From Euglena gracilis (taxonomy: Eukaryota > Euglenida > Euglenophyceae > Euglenales): DNA of 64,000 nucleotides. Below the pieces are notes generated by a model. The model made no database searches. It worked only from the letters and a program-made list of their open reading frames with translations, and was not told the DNA's origin. Below are positions 31,152-42,041 of this stretch, piece by piece. Position 1 is the first letter of the stretch. Each line of letters opens with the position of its first letter. The translations under genes and the position numbers were made by a program. Where the stretch lies: positions 1,105,653 to 1,169,652 of the forward strand of contig CP154956.1 of assembly GCA_039621445.1 (NCBI GenBank), given 5' to 3'.

Positions 31152-33533
31152 TTGACACACCAACTTCCGTTCCCCATGAGGGCAGGGCAAGCGAGTACGC
31201 GGACCCCCCTCCTTCCCCTTGGTTACAAGACGAAAGCCCAAAGGCCTGAAGTTATAACGGTGTCGAGTAGTCGCCCAGCTGCACTAATACCCCGTTTTCC
31301 ACCAGATGTATCGCTTTCAGATACATCTGTATACCCCCCAGCAGCTTCAAAAGCGCATCCCAACTTTTACACACACCCCCACCAGACCAACATGCGCGAC
31401 CAGGACCACTACTCCGACACTTCCTTCCAATGTGTGCACTGTAGGAGAATTTCCGCCCAGCCAGATTTCGATTGTGGATGTCTAGTCCAAACACCAACAC
31501 TAATCCTGATTTCGCGTAACCATACACTTGGTTGCGGATCGCAATGCGCGACCGTACATCAAGTGCTCCAACAACGAGGTATTGCCTTGTTGTTTGGGAC
31601 CGCGAAATCCGTGTCACACACCTCCCCCACCTCCATCTGGCATGATATGGACTGGGTATGTACCCATCCAACCCATCAACCCTTGGGAATGCCCCTTGGG
31701 AGTGTGGATGACACACCCTTGACCTATGTTTGCGGATCCCTGAATTGCGTTACCGCTCTTCAACCCGCGAACCAGGTCGACACCTACGCGATGCGCGTAT
31801 GGAACGCATTTAATTTTGGTCAATACCGTATTTTGGAGGAATGGTTCTCCAAAATCGCGGCTTTGGCTGATTCCTTCGATTTGCCGTTGGAAATTGATGC
31901 GTTCTCATCAAAAGCGCATGCGCGCTTGTCGCGATATTGGTCGCGACATACCAACGCATTTCTTAAATTTTGGGGTGATACGGTGCTATGGATGCATCCT
32001 CCCCCAAAACTTATCCCGGATGTGGTGGAGAAAATCCTCCGCGATGAAGCGCGAGGAGCTCTCCTCATACCGGTCAATCCGAATGCGGATTGGTTTCACC
32101 AACTATCCTATGTGTGTTTTCATTGGTGGGATTTACCCGCTGATGTACCACTATTTGAGGATTTTTGTGGTATATTATTACCACCTGTAAAAGAAATCAT
32201 TTTTCGCGTTTGTTTCTTCGACGCATTCGGAATATCCGATTTGCGTGTGCCAAGATACCTTGGTACCAATGGGGATGCCACACCCTCAACGCAGATTTCT
32301 GCGGTCATTGAGAGTGCGGACCAACATCCCAAGTCTGCTGATTATTGTTCGCGAATTGCTCGCGAATTCCATGGTGTACTGGATAACCCAGTTTACGCCT
32401 GCGACATCGACCCCGCGATTCGCGGTCCGTTCGGTGTTTGCAAAATCGAGCTCAAGGATGGCGCTAAACCTATGCACCGGAAATTCTTCCGTTGCTCGGG
32501 TGAACGCGAACAGGCTCTCAACGAGATGATTGAGAAGCTCATCCAGCGGAAGTGGATTATCCCTTCCAAGAGCGAGTGGACATCACAAGCTTTTGTGGTG
32601 CCCAAACCCGCTGACCAGTCTGGTCAGAAGAAGTGGAGACTGGTGCTGGATTACCGGTACCTGAACTCCCAAACAAAGGATGACCCCTTCCCGTTACCGC
32701 TGATCGAGGATTTGATCACAAAACAATCGGATAACCGGTTGTGGTCAATCTTTGATCTGGAAGACGGTTTCCATCAGATGCATTTGCATCCTGATTCGCA
32801 ACCGTACACGGCATTCGTGACATCCAAGGGTGTGTACCAATGGACGGTACTCCCCATGGGTGTTAAGAATGGCCCAGCCATGTTTCAACGCATGATCCAG
32901 TGGGTTTTGCGCGATTTACCGTTTGCTCTGGTGTACATCGATGATGTACTGGTGGGAACCCAACCGCCATCCGCGAAATCGGGCGAGGATATCCTCGACC
33001 CGCATTATCGCGATGTGCGCGCGGTATTATCCGCGTTCCAAAAGCATGTGCTTTTTGTGAAGGGTTCCAAAATGCACCTGTTTCGCAAAATTATTAAGTT
33101 TTGCGGACACATCCTGAGCAACGGGCAGCGTAAAGCCGCACCCAGTAAGATGGAGGCCATTAAGAAATGCATTAAGACCTTAACGCATTTAAAGGGATTT
33201 TTGGGATTAGCCCAATACTACGCGATTTACATGAAAGATTTCGCGAAAATCGCGGTACCCCTAACCCGACAACTCAAAAATCGGACACCCGATAACGCAA
33301 AAGTCATTTGGGATGACCAAATGCGCGAGGCCTTGAATAAAATCAAGGACTTGCTCCTCTCGAACGTGGTTCTCGATATCGCGGATCCATACAAACCGTA
33401 TGTCCTGGAGGTCGACAGCAGCGATTACGCTGTTGGCGGGGTTCTTAGCCAGCATAATGCGGCAAATGAACTCCGACCTGTGGCTTTCTTCAGCAGGAAG
33501 CTACAGGGCGACAACGAGAAAAGGACAGGTTAA
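31152..33533 (+). CDS. pol: B2 reverse transcriptase with long N-terminal extension
   Basis: First ATG in frame is 31,176. About 400 residues precede RT: a proline-rich piece, a cysteine motif (CVHCRRISAQPDFDCGC, 31,430), then a conserved region also seen in B3 (WFHQLSYVCFHWWDLPADVP, 32,090). RT begins near 32,490 (ALNEMIEKLIQRKWI), with KKWRLVLDYRYLN, LWSIFDLEDGFHQM (motif A), QWTVLPMGVKNGPAMFQRM (motif B) and YIDDVLVG (motif C, 32,934-32,945). RNase H begins (VDSSDYAVGGVLSQ) before the frame stops at 33,531. All RT catalytic residues are intact. Confidence 0.9.
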   Translation: MTHQLPFPMRAGQASTRTPLLPLGYKTKAQRPEVITVSSSRPAALIPRFPPDVSLSDTSVYPPAASKAHPNFYTHPHQTNMRDQDHYSDTSFQCVHCRRISAQPDFDCGCLVQTPTLILISRNHTLGCGSQCATVHQVLQQRGIALLFGTAKSVSHTSPTSIWHDMDWVCTHPTHQPLGMPLGSVDDTPLTYVCGSLNCVTALQPANQVDTYAMRVWNAFNFGQYRILEEWFSKIAALADSFDLPLEIDAFSSKAHARLSRYWSRHTNAFLKFWGDTVLWMHPPPKLIPDVVEKILRDEARGALLIPVNPNADWFHQLSYVCFHWWDLPADVPLFEDFCGILLPPVKEIIFRVCFFDAFGISDLRVPRYLGTNGDATPSTQISAVIESADQHPKSADYCSRIAREFHGVLDNPVYACDIDPAIRGPFGVCKIELKDGAKPMHRKFFRCSGEREQALNEMIEKLIQRKWIIPSKSEWTSQAFVVPKPADQSGQKKWRLVLDYRYLNSQTKDDPFPLPLIEDLITKQSDNRLWSIFDLEDGFHQMHLHPDSQPYTAFVTSKGVYQWTVLPMGVKNGPAMFQRMIQWVLRDLPFALVYIDDVLVGTQPPSAKSGEDILDPHYRDVRAVLSAFQKHVLFVKGSKMHLFRKIIKFCGHILSNGQRKAAPSKMEAIKKCIKTLTHLKGFLGLAQYYAIYMKDFAKIAVPLTRQLKNRTPDNAKVIWDDQMREALNKIKDLLLSNVVLDIADPYKPYVLEVDSSDYAVGGVLSQHNAANELRPVAFFSRKLQGDNEKRTG

Positions 33534-34062
33534 ATGGAGTATTCGCGAAAAGGAGACATATGCCATTGTGCTAATTCTCCAGAAGTTCCGCAGCTGGATA
33601 GCCAGCAGCTTGGTCCAGATACTAGTGTTGACGGATCATGAGAGCCTTCAACACTGGTATACCGAGGACCTGAACAAGGCCATGTCATTAGTTGGCAGAA
33701 GATGCCGATGGCATGAGTTCTTGAGCCAGTTTAACCTGGTGGTAGTTTATACCCCAGGTCATACGCAAAAAGTTGCGGATCCTCTCAGCCGAGCCCCCTG
33801 GTATTATCCTGGGAACCCGGATGAGGGTGATGCGACTTTTCATGGCAGCCATGAGGCTGACCAGTTCGCACGTCGATCCGACGCTGCGGACAACATGCTC
33901 GATTCACTACCGGTTTCCCGGGTGTATCGCAGCATCGCCATTTCACCATTGCGTGGAAGGCGCCGGCGTGGACGCACTGCCGGACCCCGTCGCATTACGC
34001 GTACGGAAACTCCTACCCCCCTATTTTTCCGCGAATGGGATTATTCGCGTGACCCTATATAG
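33400..34062 (+). pseudogene. pol: B2 RNase H, remainder in a second frame
   Basis: After a frame change near 33,520 this frame reads KETYAIVLILQKF (catalytic glutamate), LTDHESLQHWYTEDLNK (aspartate), [19 protein letters not shown] (His and Asp). A variable tether follows and the frame ends with [13 protein letters not shown] at 34,062. B3 keeps this frame slightly longer (DYSKDVFYNDRRTKIV). Confidence 0.85.
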
Positions 34063-35488
34063 TACCATTGTGAATAGACTTCGTAATGGTGAATCCATAG
34101 AGAATTACTCTCTATCACCATTGCGGCTTATTTTCCGGAATGATTCTGGTTATAAATATTGTATACCCCAAGACCTGGTTGATGATGTGATTTTGAGCTA
34201 TCACAACCATGGTCACCCTGGGGCCCCCAAACTTCTTTCACTAGTGGGTCGCAGATATTGCACAACCCTGAGTGAAAAAGAATTATATTCGCGCTGTTTG
34301 CGAATTTCGCAACGGTGCCAAATTTGTCAGGCTGTGAAACCGCGCAGAGGTACCCCCCCTGGTACGATGGACTTTTTCCCCGTACCACCTGACATTTTTA
34401 CGTCCCTCTGCATGGATTTTCTCGAACTTGAACCTTGCAAAGGATCAGATAACAAAATTTACGATTACGTTAGTGTTGTCGTCTGTCGGCTGAGTGGGTA
34501 CATAGTAGCCATTCCATGCCGGAAAGCAGGGTTGACAGCCCAAATTTTGGCATCCATATTCCTGGAGAAATGCATCTGCTTAATGGGTTTACCGAACGAA
34601 ATCGTGAGTGATCAAGATCACTTGATCTCTTCGCGGTTTTTCACAACTTTGTGCGGTTTACTCGGCATTGAGCAGCATTTTTCCATTATATACCGCCCGA
34701 AAGGCAATGGTAGAGCCGAGGCAGCCGTGAAATCCGTTGTCAATATGCTTCGCCTTTCACTGGCTGACTCGGGTAAGAATTGGTTATCCGTTCTTCATTG
34801 GTGTTTATTTTACATCAATACCTTGCCAGGGTTGGTATTACCACACTCACCGTACAAAATTGTTTTCGGACGAGACCCTCCGGCCATAGGGGATATCCCC
34901 TCGGAGAGACCCGCCCGAAGTAGCGTCAGCTGTGAAACGTGGTTTGCAGAAGTGGAATCACTCCGCTCTGCAGTCCAATCACGTATCACAGAAATTCATT
35001 CCAACAAACGGAAATCGTTTTTACAAAACTTCAACACACCTGTGTATAGTCCAGGTGACCGCGTGTGGGTACGGAATAACCGCACCCGCATGCAATCTTC
35101 CAAGCTAGATCCTCTTTGGCTCGGCCCATGCGAAATTTTGGAGAGGTTAGGTAGTAGCGGGCGATATAAAGTTGCCTTGCCCAACGGGATTGAGGACGTC
35201 CATATGGACGACTTCAAACCGTACCTAAGCCCCCCAGACGGAAAAGCTATCCCCTGCCTATATTTCAAGCCCCGTTCCAGATTACCTGAAACGGACGACT
35301 TTGTGGTCGATAAGATAATAGACCACAAGGTCGACAGGGGTGTGCACTACTGGAAAGTTCGCTGGAAAGGGTATGGGCCAGAGGCGGACACTTGGGAGCC
35401 AGCATCCAGTTTTGTTGGATATGTCCAACAGGATTGGAAGCTGTGGAACAAGCTTAATAACATAGACATAAACATAAACCCTTTCTGA
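34020..35488 (+). CDS. pol: B2 integrase with chromodomain
   Basis: A third frame (open from 33,773) carries the zinc finger ([13 protein letters not shown] and CQIC, 34,200-34,330), the catalytic core with aspartates in [10 protein letters not shown] (34,410) and IVSDQDH (34,600), and glutamate in [12 protein letters not shown] (34,705). The GPY/F-like domain is [20 protein letters not shown] (35,119-35,178). The chromodomain is [31 protein letters not shown] (35,298-35,420), with aromatic cage-type positions preserved. All DDE residues are present. It ends at TGA 35,488, 196 bases before ORF3. Confidence 0.92.
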
Positions 35489-35683
35489 AACGATTTCGTT
35501 TTGGAGAATGCGTGTGTTTTATGTGAATGTTTCGCGTTTATACCCCCCCCTGCACTTCATTATTTCTCTATCTTTCTCGCAGAGTTTTGATTAAGATAGA
35601 AGCCTTGCTTTTTCAGTGCTCTCGCACTCAAAGCGACTGACAACAAGGTTACCCTTAGTTGTCGTCGTCGTTCGGGTAGCATC

Positions 35684-37858
35684 ATGCTGCCTGGGCGCGG
35701 ACCTGGACCAGGTCCACCATGGCCGCAGCCTTCTGGCGCGCCATACCCCCAGTACCCTCAGTATGCTGAGGCCCCGATTCCGGGTGCCCCACATGCTGAG
35801 AGGGTTTCAGCCCCGGTATTCGCCGCGGCTACCAGCAGCCGGTCCGCATATGCGGTACCAGATCCATCTGCCGTCCAGCAGCCGGCACCTCAGCCACCAG
35901 CGCAGCGCAGATCGCGCATGCCCTCGTATGCGGGAGAGATGATCTTCCGCACTACGGAGACGTTGGAGCGGGCGATGCGTATGTGCGCACACCCCCCAAC
36001 GGAGCCCTTTATGCAAGCCCTTTGGGATGCATACTGTGCTCAGTTGTTGGTGGTAGCCAACACCCCTGTGGCTCAGTGGTGTCCTTGTGGTCAGGCCCTG
36101 ATGACAGGGAGACGGTATTTCTCGTCCGCAGCCGATTCCGGCTTCGAACCCGGCGAGACCATGATGGACCTGGGCGTGTATGTGCCGCCCATGCTGCAAA
36201 CGCAGACGCCGGTGGGATCCCACACCGTGCATATGCGTGAGCACACGCCCCCACCGGTAGGTGAGGCTGTGCATGTCCCACCTGGGATGACGAGAATTTT
36301 TGCTCGCCCGCCCTCGCCGCAGCGAATGCCGCCGCGCGAGCCGCCAGCGGAGCAATTTGTCTCGCGGTACGCGACGCACGCGGATTACCCGCGCGGCGCA
36401 CGCGTGCTCCTAGCCGGACAGTCGGACGTGCCCTCGGAGGCATACGTCCAACACATGTTCATGCACTGGATGCCACAGGCATCACCGGTCGTCCCTGTCC
36501 CGGGCGTTGAGCCACGGCGGCAAGTGGAGCCCATAGTGGTAGAGGATGAACCTCCCCGCCATGCGACAACTCGACCGCCCAGTGCACCTCCTGTCCAACC
36601 CGGGGATGTCCCGCGTCGGCAGGAGGCTCCCTACTACCACATGGCACCTCCGGGAACCGAGCAGGATGAGCTTGCTCGGCATTTCCTGCAGGAGCCAGTA
36701 TTCACGTCTGAAGAGCACCGGGCGAGGTATTACTTACTCCTCGCTGGCCGCCCTTCAGGGCCGTGGATACACCCCGTACCATCCGTACCAACCGCAGCTG
36801 CGGGTGGCGACCCCGGTATTACCCGGTGAGCCCCCGGCAGGAGCGGCAGGATTACCTGCCACCCTGAAGCGCGATAGGGTTACGGAGAACCTTACCCCAC
36901 AGCCCAGGCGACCCAGCCCACGGGACGCGGAAGGCGGTGCGGCAATGCAGGTGGAAGCCAGCCCGGATACCCCGGCTGGGCAACCACCGGCAGTGGCACA
37001 GGCAGCGATGAGCCGTCCTGTTGCCGCAATGCCACCGCCGATCCCTCCGGTATGGAAGGAGCCGCGACCCCTACGCCGAAACCAAGCCCACGCCAGGCTC
37101 CTAGCCATCGCCCAGCCAAGCCGTCACCGCGACGTGCAGCGGAACGGCAAGGTCCCTCCCCAGAGATGGAATGGGAAGGTACCGAACCGACTCCTGCCGC
37201 ACCGAGCGCCCGACCCTCTGGTATTCGCCAGACAGGGAAGGACAAAGGTAAGGCTGAGGGCAAAGGCAAGGGAGAAGGCAAAGGCGTGGCCGGCAAAGGT
37301 AAGGGTGAGGGCAAGGGTAAGGGTACAGCCCGTGAGGAGGAGGAAGAACCAGCAGAAGTCCTCTCGGACTTTGAACAAATGCTCAGGTTCAAGGAGGAGC
37401 TGGAGGACGAAGGCTGGCGAATGCAGCATGATTACCATGTTGCAGGAAACCGCCCCGTCACCCCTCCGGAGGCAGTCATCGAGGTGGTATTACACCACAC
37501 CGAGAACAGAGTCAGACAATTCCATTACGGAATTGACCTGTACGCCTTCGAAGGTGAAGGTGGCAGACCCTTGCTGGATGCCCAGCCGGGTTTCTGGGAA
37601 CTCTGGTTTTGACTGGGATACCCCTGCCAGAACTGGGGTCTCTTCAGCGACTCCACTGGCCGCAGTTACCTGCACCAGTTAGGATTTCGGGACCAGCATG
37701 TGTTGGCCCGAAGGCTGAAGGCAATCTTCGACTGTATTCACACAGTCGGGCCCCTCGGTGTGCAGTGGAAATACTACCCACTGAACCCCGACATCGAATG
37801 CCTGATCGAGGTGTTGTGGTGCAACAACCTCCAGGTGTGGCTGGTGAGCCATTAGCCA
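35684..37858 (+). pseudogene. B2 ORF3: proline-rich accessory protein with a CxCG domain
   Basis: ATG 35,684 (MLPGRGPGPGPPWPQPSG). After a Pro/Gln-rich start, residues 85-150 form a helical block ending in NTPVAQWCPCGQALMTGRRY (36,060-36,119). This block is also in B1 (16,850) and B3 (58,090-57,940). Pro-rich text follows; a frame change covers about 36,770-37,050, then a Lys/Gly repeat (GKGKGEGKG, 37,255-37,330) and a block PLLDAQPGFWELWF (37,570-37,609). An in-frame TGA (37,610) is followed by more conserved sequence (LGFRDQHVLARRLKAIFDCI). It ends in GCCATTA repeats. No known family recognised. It sits where other elements have env, but shows no signal peptide or membrane segment. Confidence 0.7.
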
Positions 37859-37882
37859 TTAGCCATTAGCCATTAGCCATTA
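37848..37882 (+). repeat. Five perfect units of GCCATTA
   Basis: Units start at 37,848, 37,855, 37,862, 37,869 and 37,876. The seven-base period shifts the frame and introduces stops between the ORF3 and ORF4 parts. It is not the plant-type telomere repeat (TTTAGGG). Confidence 0.95.
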
Positions 37883-40800
37883 GCTCCACCTTCCGCGTTA
37901 AGCGCGTTTCCCTGGCTTACCCACAGAGGTATGACCTCTGTTGTAAGTACTGCCGGCAGGAATTTCCTGTCGACTTCTGGGGATTCGGCGTGCGCGGAAG
38001 TCCTCCACCGCCTCGGGATAACCCGGGACTGGAGATGGGACGCCGCATGCTTATGCATGTGTGCCGCGACGCCCCGGATGTCCAGGGCAAAAGTCGCCGC
38101 GTCCATAAGCAGCGTATTTTTATGCTGCAACAGTTCTGGTGGCGAGCCTGGACCACCTACGTCATGGAGGTGTATATACATCTCCGTGACCCCCAGGACG
38201 ATAGGCCTGGTATGGAAAGCTTGCCACCAGACTACGGCGACACTGTTGATGGACCTCGTCGTCGTCGGGTTATCGCCGACCTGCGCCCCAACTGGCACCT
38301 AGCCGGGATAGACCTGGAGGAACATTTGAGGCGACAGTTTGGCGGTACCCTCGACAGGGAGGTATTCCTCCAGCTGATGAATCACCCGAAGGCCATCCTC
38401 GACCTGGGTATGCCGATTCTGGCATGCGTGCAGGAGTTCGAGGACGGGTTTTTCGAGGTCTGGGAGGACACGCGTTACCGCGGCTTCCTGGGCCCGAACA
38501 GGCCTGCCAACAGCCATCATGGCCGCCACCCTGGCCCAACAGCGCCAGTAGCAGTACGCTGGCCTTTTACAGGCTGGCGGATGCCCAGGGATGCCGATGG
38601 CACCCCGACGACCCTCGTTCGCCCGAGGATCTGCGCGCCTTCATCGCCCCAGAGGATGAACCTCTGGTGCGAAGGAGACGTGAGGCGTCAGTCGCTTCCA
38701 CCACTGCGATTCCGCGGCGGGAGGAACACGACCGCAGCCCCTCCGTCACCATTCTGGAGGCAGCGCCGCCGTCTCCGACAGGAACGGCTGTATCATTCGT
38801 CTCTGCCCCGCGAGCGGCAGGGGAACGATCGGTTTCCCCGGCCCCTGCGACGGCTCCCGTCTGTCCACCGGTAGGTGGAGACCAGGAACTTCCTGAGGAG
38901 GAAGGTGAGAACGTGGAGGATATCCTCTACGCTGCTCTGCATGCTCCGGCACAGCCTAGGCCAGACACAGCACCCGCAGGGGATATACCTGTGGATGCTA
39001 CGCCTGTTCCAACGGCTGAGCCTCCAGCCGAGGTGACTGATATGGTCGTCGAGGACATCCTCGAAGAACCTACCAGCCCCGCAGCACGCACCTCGTTAGG
39101 AGGCCGTGTGCTCGTCGTCGTAGTCACCGGCATTACTGCCGTGGCTGCTGCACTCACGCCACGAGGTGGAGGCGTAGCATCAAGCTCCGCCGCTGAGGTC
39201 GTGGAGACACCAGATGTCGGTGTCCCCACACCCCCATCTCCGGCAGCAGTGCAACCACCATCAGGGGATGAACCCCAGCCGACAGAGCCATCTGTCGCAC
39301 CGGCTACACCGGAGGATCAACCTCTCGTAGCACTTGCGCCAGCGGTTGTGGAGGATCAACCTACTAGACCGGATGTCGAAATGGAGGTGGAGGAGATACC
39401 CCCACAACCACCGACACCGCGCAGGGTCCCTGCCGTCCCGAGGACAATGGCAGAGTTTCTGGGAGCGCCAGCGCCTGTGGAAGCACCGATTCCGGTGACG
39501 ACCACAGTGCCACGCTTCGTCGGACAGGATGAACCTGTTCGGCGACGGCCGGCTGAACAACCCAAGGAACGAGTGCCAACCCCTCGGAGCGTCATGCGGG
39601 ACCCAGCGGTCAGTATGCCCAGAAGGCAAACGTCTACTCCGGCACCATCGGCTCCTGATACCAGGAGTAAGCCGCAGGCGTCACCTCCTGATTCCGGGAG
39701 TGCGAAGCCGAAAGGAGGCAAACCGGGTGCTACACCCTGTAAGCCCCCTTCCAAAGGCGGTGATGGGAAACCACCACCGAAAGGTGGCGCTGGAGGTCAG
39801 ACTGGCGGACAGCCGAAAGGCCCTACGACAATGCACGACTATTCGGCCGTTGCATCGTCCGGGTACGGCCAGAGCAAACCGAAAGGTAAGGCTCGTGGTC
39901 GACAGGCCCAGTCTTCCGCCGGATCGACGGATGAGGAGCAGGACGAACCTGCTTCACCTCCTGTGTCTGCGGATGCCCAGCTCTGGACCCAGGATATCCT
40001 GACCAGACTAGGCACCGTCGCAGAGAGGACGAAGAAACTGGCTGCTATTAGGCACCAGAAAGGGTCACTGAATCGATGGATTCAGCCCCTCTTCGTCCGA
40101 GGAGAACCTTTCCACTATGCCCCGGAACATACCTGGACATTCTGGAACAGGCGCTCACCCAGAGTACTGGCACAGTACTTTGGCGAGGACTGCGTGTTGG
40201 ATTTCCAGCACGGCACGTCCTTTGCCTGGACGTGCACCGTATGCCACCATGTGCGACATAACCAACCGCTTGTGCATGTGTGCAAGCGACAGGTGCAATC
40301 CTCGTGGTTCCATCACAGGGCATATGTGCCGAACTGTGTGGCGCTCGTATGTGGCGAGTGCCTGAATGCCTGGAAGCACAGCTTGAACTACTCCTACAGT
40401 GAGAATGCTCACGACAGGGATATCCCTGCCTTGTGCATCAACTGTATAGGAGGCAAGTTCGTGCAGACTGCTGATGGAGCAGTCACCACCATTGTCCCCC
40501 AGCACTGGGAGACACTGGAGAAGTGGAAGAAGGAGTACAAGCAGGTGGAAGGACGCCTGAAGCACTCCGACTTCAAAAAGGTAGAAAGCTACCGCCACAC
40601 GGGAATGGCCCGTGAGTTCCAGATCGACGCTGGGGCAATGCGCCTCGCCGTCGAGGAACACGCCAGCGTAAGAATGCCCTACCTCTGGACTCCTGGCGAC
40701 TGGGAGACACAGGTTTACCCCCTGTTCTCCAAGCGTCAGCATGGCGGATACGCCTTGCCACTGTGGCCTCCTGAAGAACACAATTTGGTGAACTTCAGAG

Positions 40801-41213
40801 GTTGTTTGGCGGCTGTATTACGGCCCCATACCGCAAGAGCTCGGACAGCGAGGTGGATGTATGACATCAACTTCAAGCAGACCCCGGGGATGCCCCCGCA
40901 GGTGCCTGCGAATCACCCCCGGATGAATTACGTCATCTGGCCGGTGATGCTGCCCAGAATTTTCTGGGAGCAGCTCCAACGGTATCTTCAGCATCATGCT
41001 GAACGTACCAGGCAGAAGCTGCCGGATAATTGGATCAAGGACTGGGAGACCCCTTCCTTTGATGTCAACGATCCGGAGCTCAACACCATTCGGAGTGAAT
41101 CAGCTCCGCCGCGTTCCCCACGCCAACTGGGGTTGGTTGAGGACCCATTAGGGGACCCCCCACACGACTACTGGCGTGAGGTCCGCGAACGTCCAGCCGA
41201 TAAAGGCAGGTAA
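37870..41213 (+). pseudogene. B2 ORF4: large accessory protein with a conserved Cys/His domain
   Basis: The first part (open from 37,870) reads YDLCCKYCRQEFPVDFWGFG and KQRIFMLQQFWWRAWTTYVM, then RRQFGGTLDREVFL. Near 38,530 coding shifts to the frame 38,424-41,213. There, 500 residues of Pro/Glu/Ser/Thr-rich and presumably disordered sequence lead to the globular domain: WIQPLF (40,078), AWTCTVCHHVRHNQPLVHVC (40,218-40,277), VCGECLNAW (40,352), ALCINC (40,432). A C-terminal region follows (EFQIDAGAMRL, GMPPQVPANHPRMNYVIWP, FWEQLQRYL). B1 and B3 share all these blocks. The CxxCH, HxC, CxxC, NC pattern suggests zinc binding. Family and function unknown. Confidence 0.75.
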
Positions 41214-42030
41214 GGTGTCTGTCAGCGCCAATGCGGCGTCTTTCAGCACCCTCGTCAGGTATTCGCCTGACACCCTGTTTGGGTATTCGCGCCCGAACAG
41301 CCCCTTTGAAGACCCTTTGCGGTATTCGCCGCTAGTAAGTTCCCACCGGGATGCTGCCATGTGCAGGATTCCGTGCGCATGCATGCACACCCCTCTCCCC
41401 TCTCCCCTCTCGCGGGCGTGCGACACGCAGCGCACAGGGCCGACGGCCCCTTTTCCTTTCTCTCTCTTTTCTTTTCGGCCGTTTGAGGCCTTAAGGCTGC
41501 CAGACAGCACAACTTTTCTGGCCTAAGCCAACCCCCCACTACTCTCTACTTTCCCCCCGCGGCAAATGCTGTCGCCGGCAGTTGGTTTTGTAGAGTAGGA
41601 TTTCCTTTTGCGTGGTCAGGTTTGACTGGCCATGCGCCCTGCCCAGGTTTGACTGGTCAGAGGCCCCCTCCTTCCACACCCTCCCCATGGGTTTTCCTGG
41701 AATGCCCATGGACGCAACCCCAAGTGCCTTGGGCACACCCAAACTGGGTGGATGGGTTTGCTTGGCAAGGAAACCTGCCAGCCCCATTTTCCCCAGTGGG
41801 CTATAATATACTATACACCCATAAGCCACCGCAAAATAGGTGAAACCATTTTGCGCGTTTTGGGCTTTTTGGGTCCCCTCCTTTCCGCCCCCCCCCCCCT
41901 TTGAGTGGACCCCAGTGCGACGGAAACGGCCCCTGTGGATGCGCCAGGGTGCACCTCCCACAGACCAGGTCTGTGTCCGAAATCCCTGTGGCCAGAATGC
42001 CTGGTCCAAAGGGGAAATCGGGCATAGCCC
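41214..42030 (+). other. B2 3' untranslated region
   Basis: Eight hundred bases without a convincing frame. It contains a short repeat of GGTATTCGCC-like strings (41,258-41,335) and the blocks shared with the 3' region of B1 (41,568-41,800). Confidence 0.7.
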
Positions 42031-42041
42031 TGGGAGGGGGA
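42031..42041 (+). promoter_or_regulatory. Polypurine tract of B2
   Basis: TGGGAGGGGGA directly before TGTGTACC of the 3' LTR; the same tract is found in B1 on the minus strand. Confidence 0.85.

Noticed and set aside
36546-37682. A separate 378-codon gene in the third frame of ORF3
   Set aside because: Only its middle (about 36,770-37,050) continues ORF3 sensibly; the rest overlaps the better frame. It reflects frameshifts in ORF3, not an extra gene.
37848-37882. Telomere-like repeat
   Set aside because: The unit GCCATTA is not a known telomere repeat and lies inside retroelement coding sequence.
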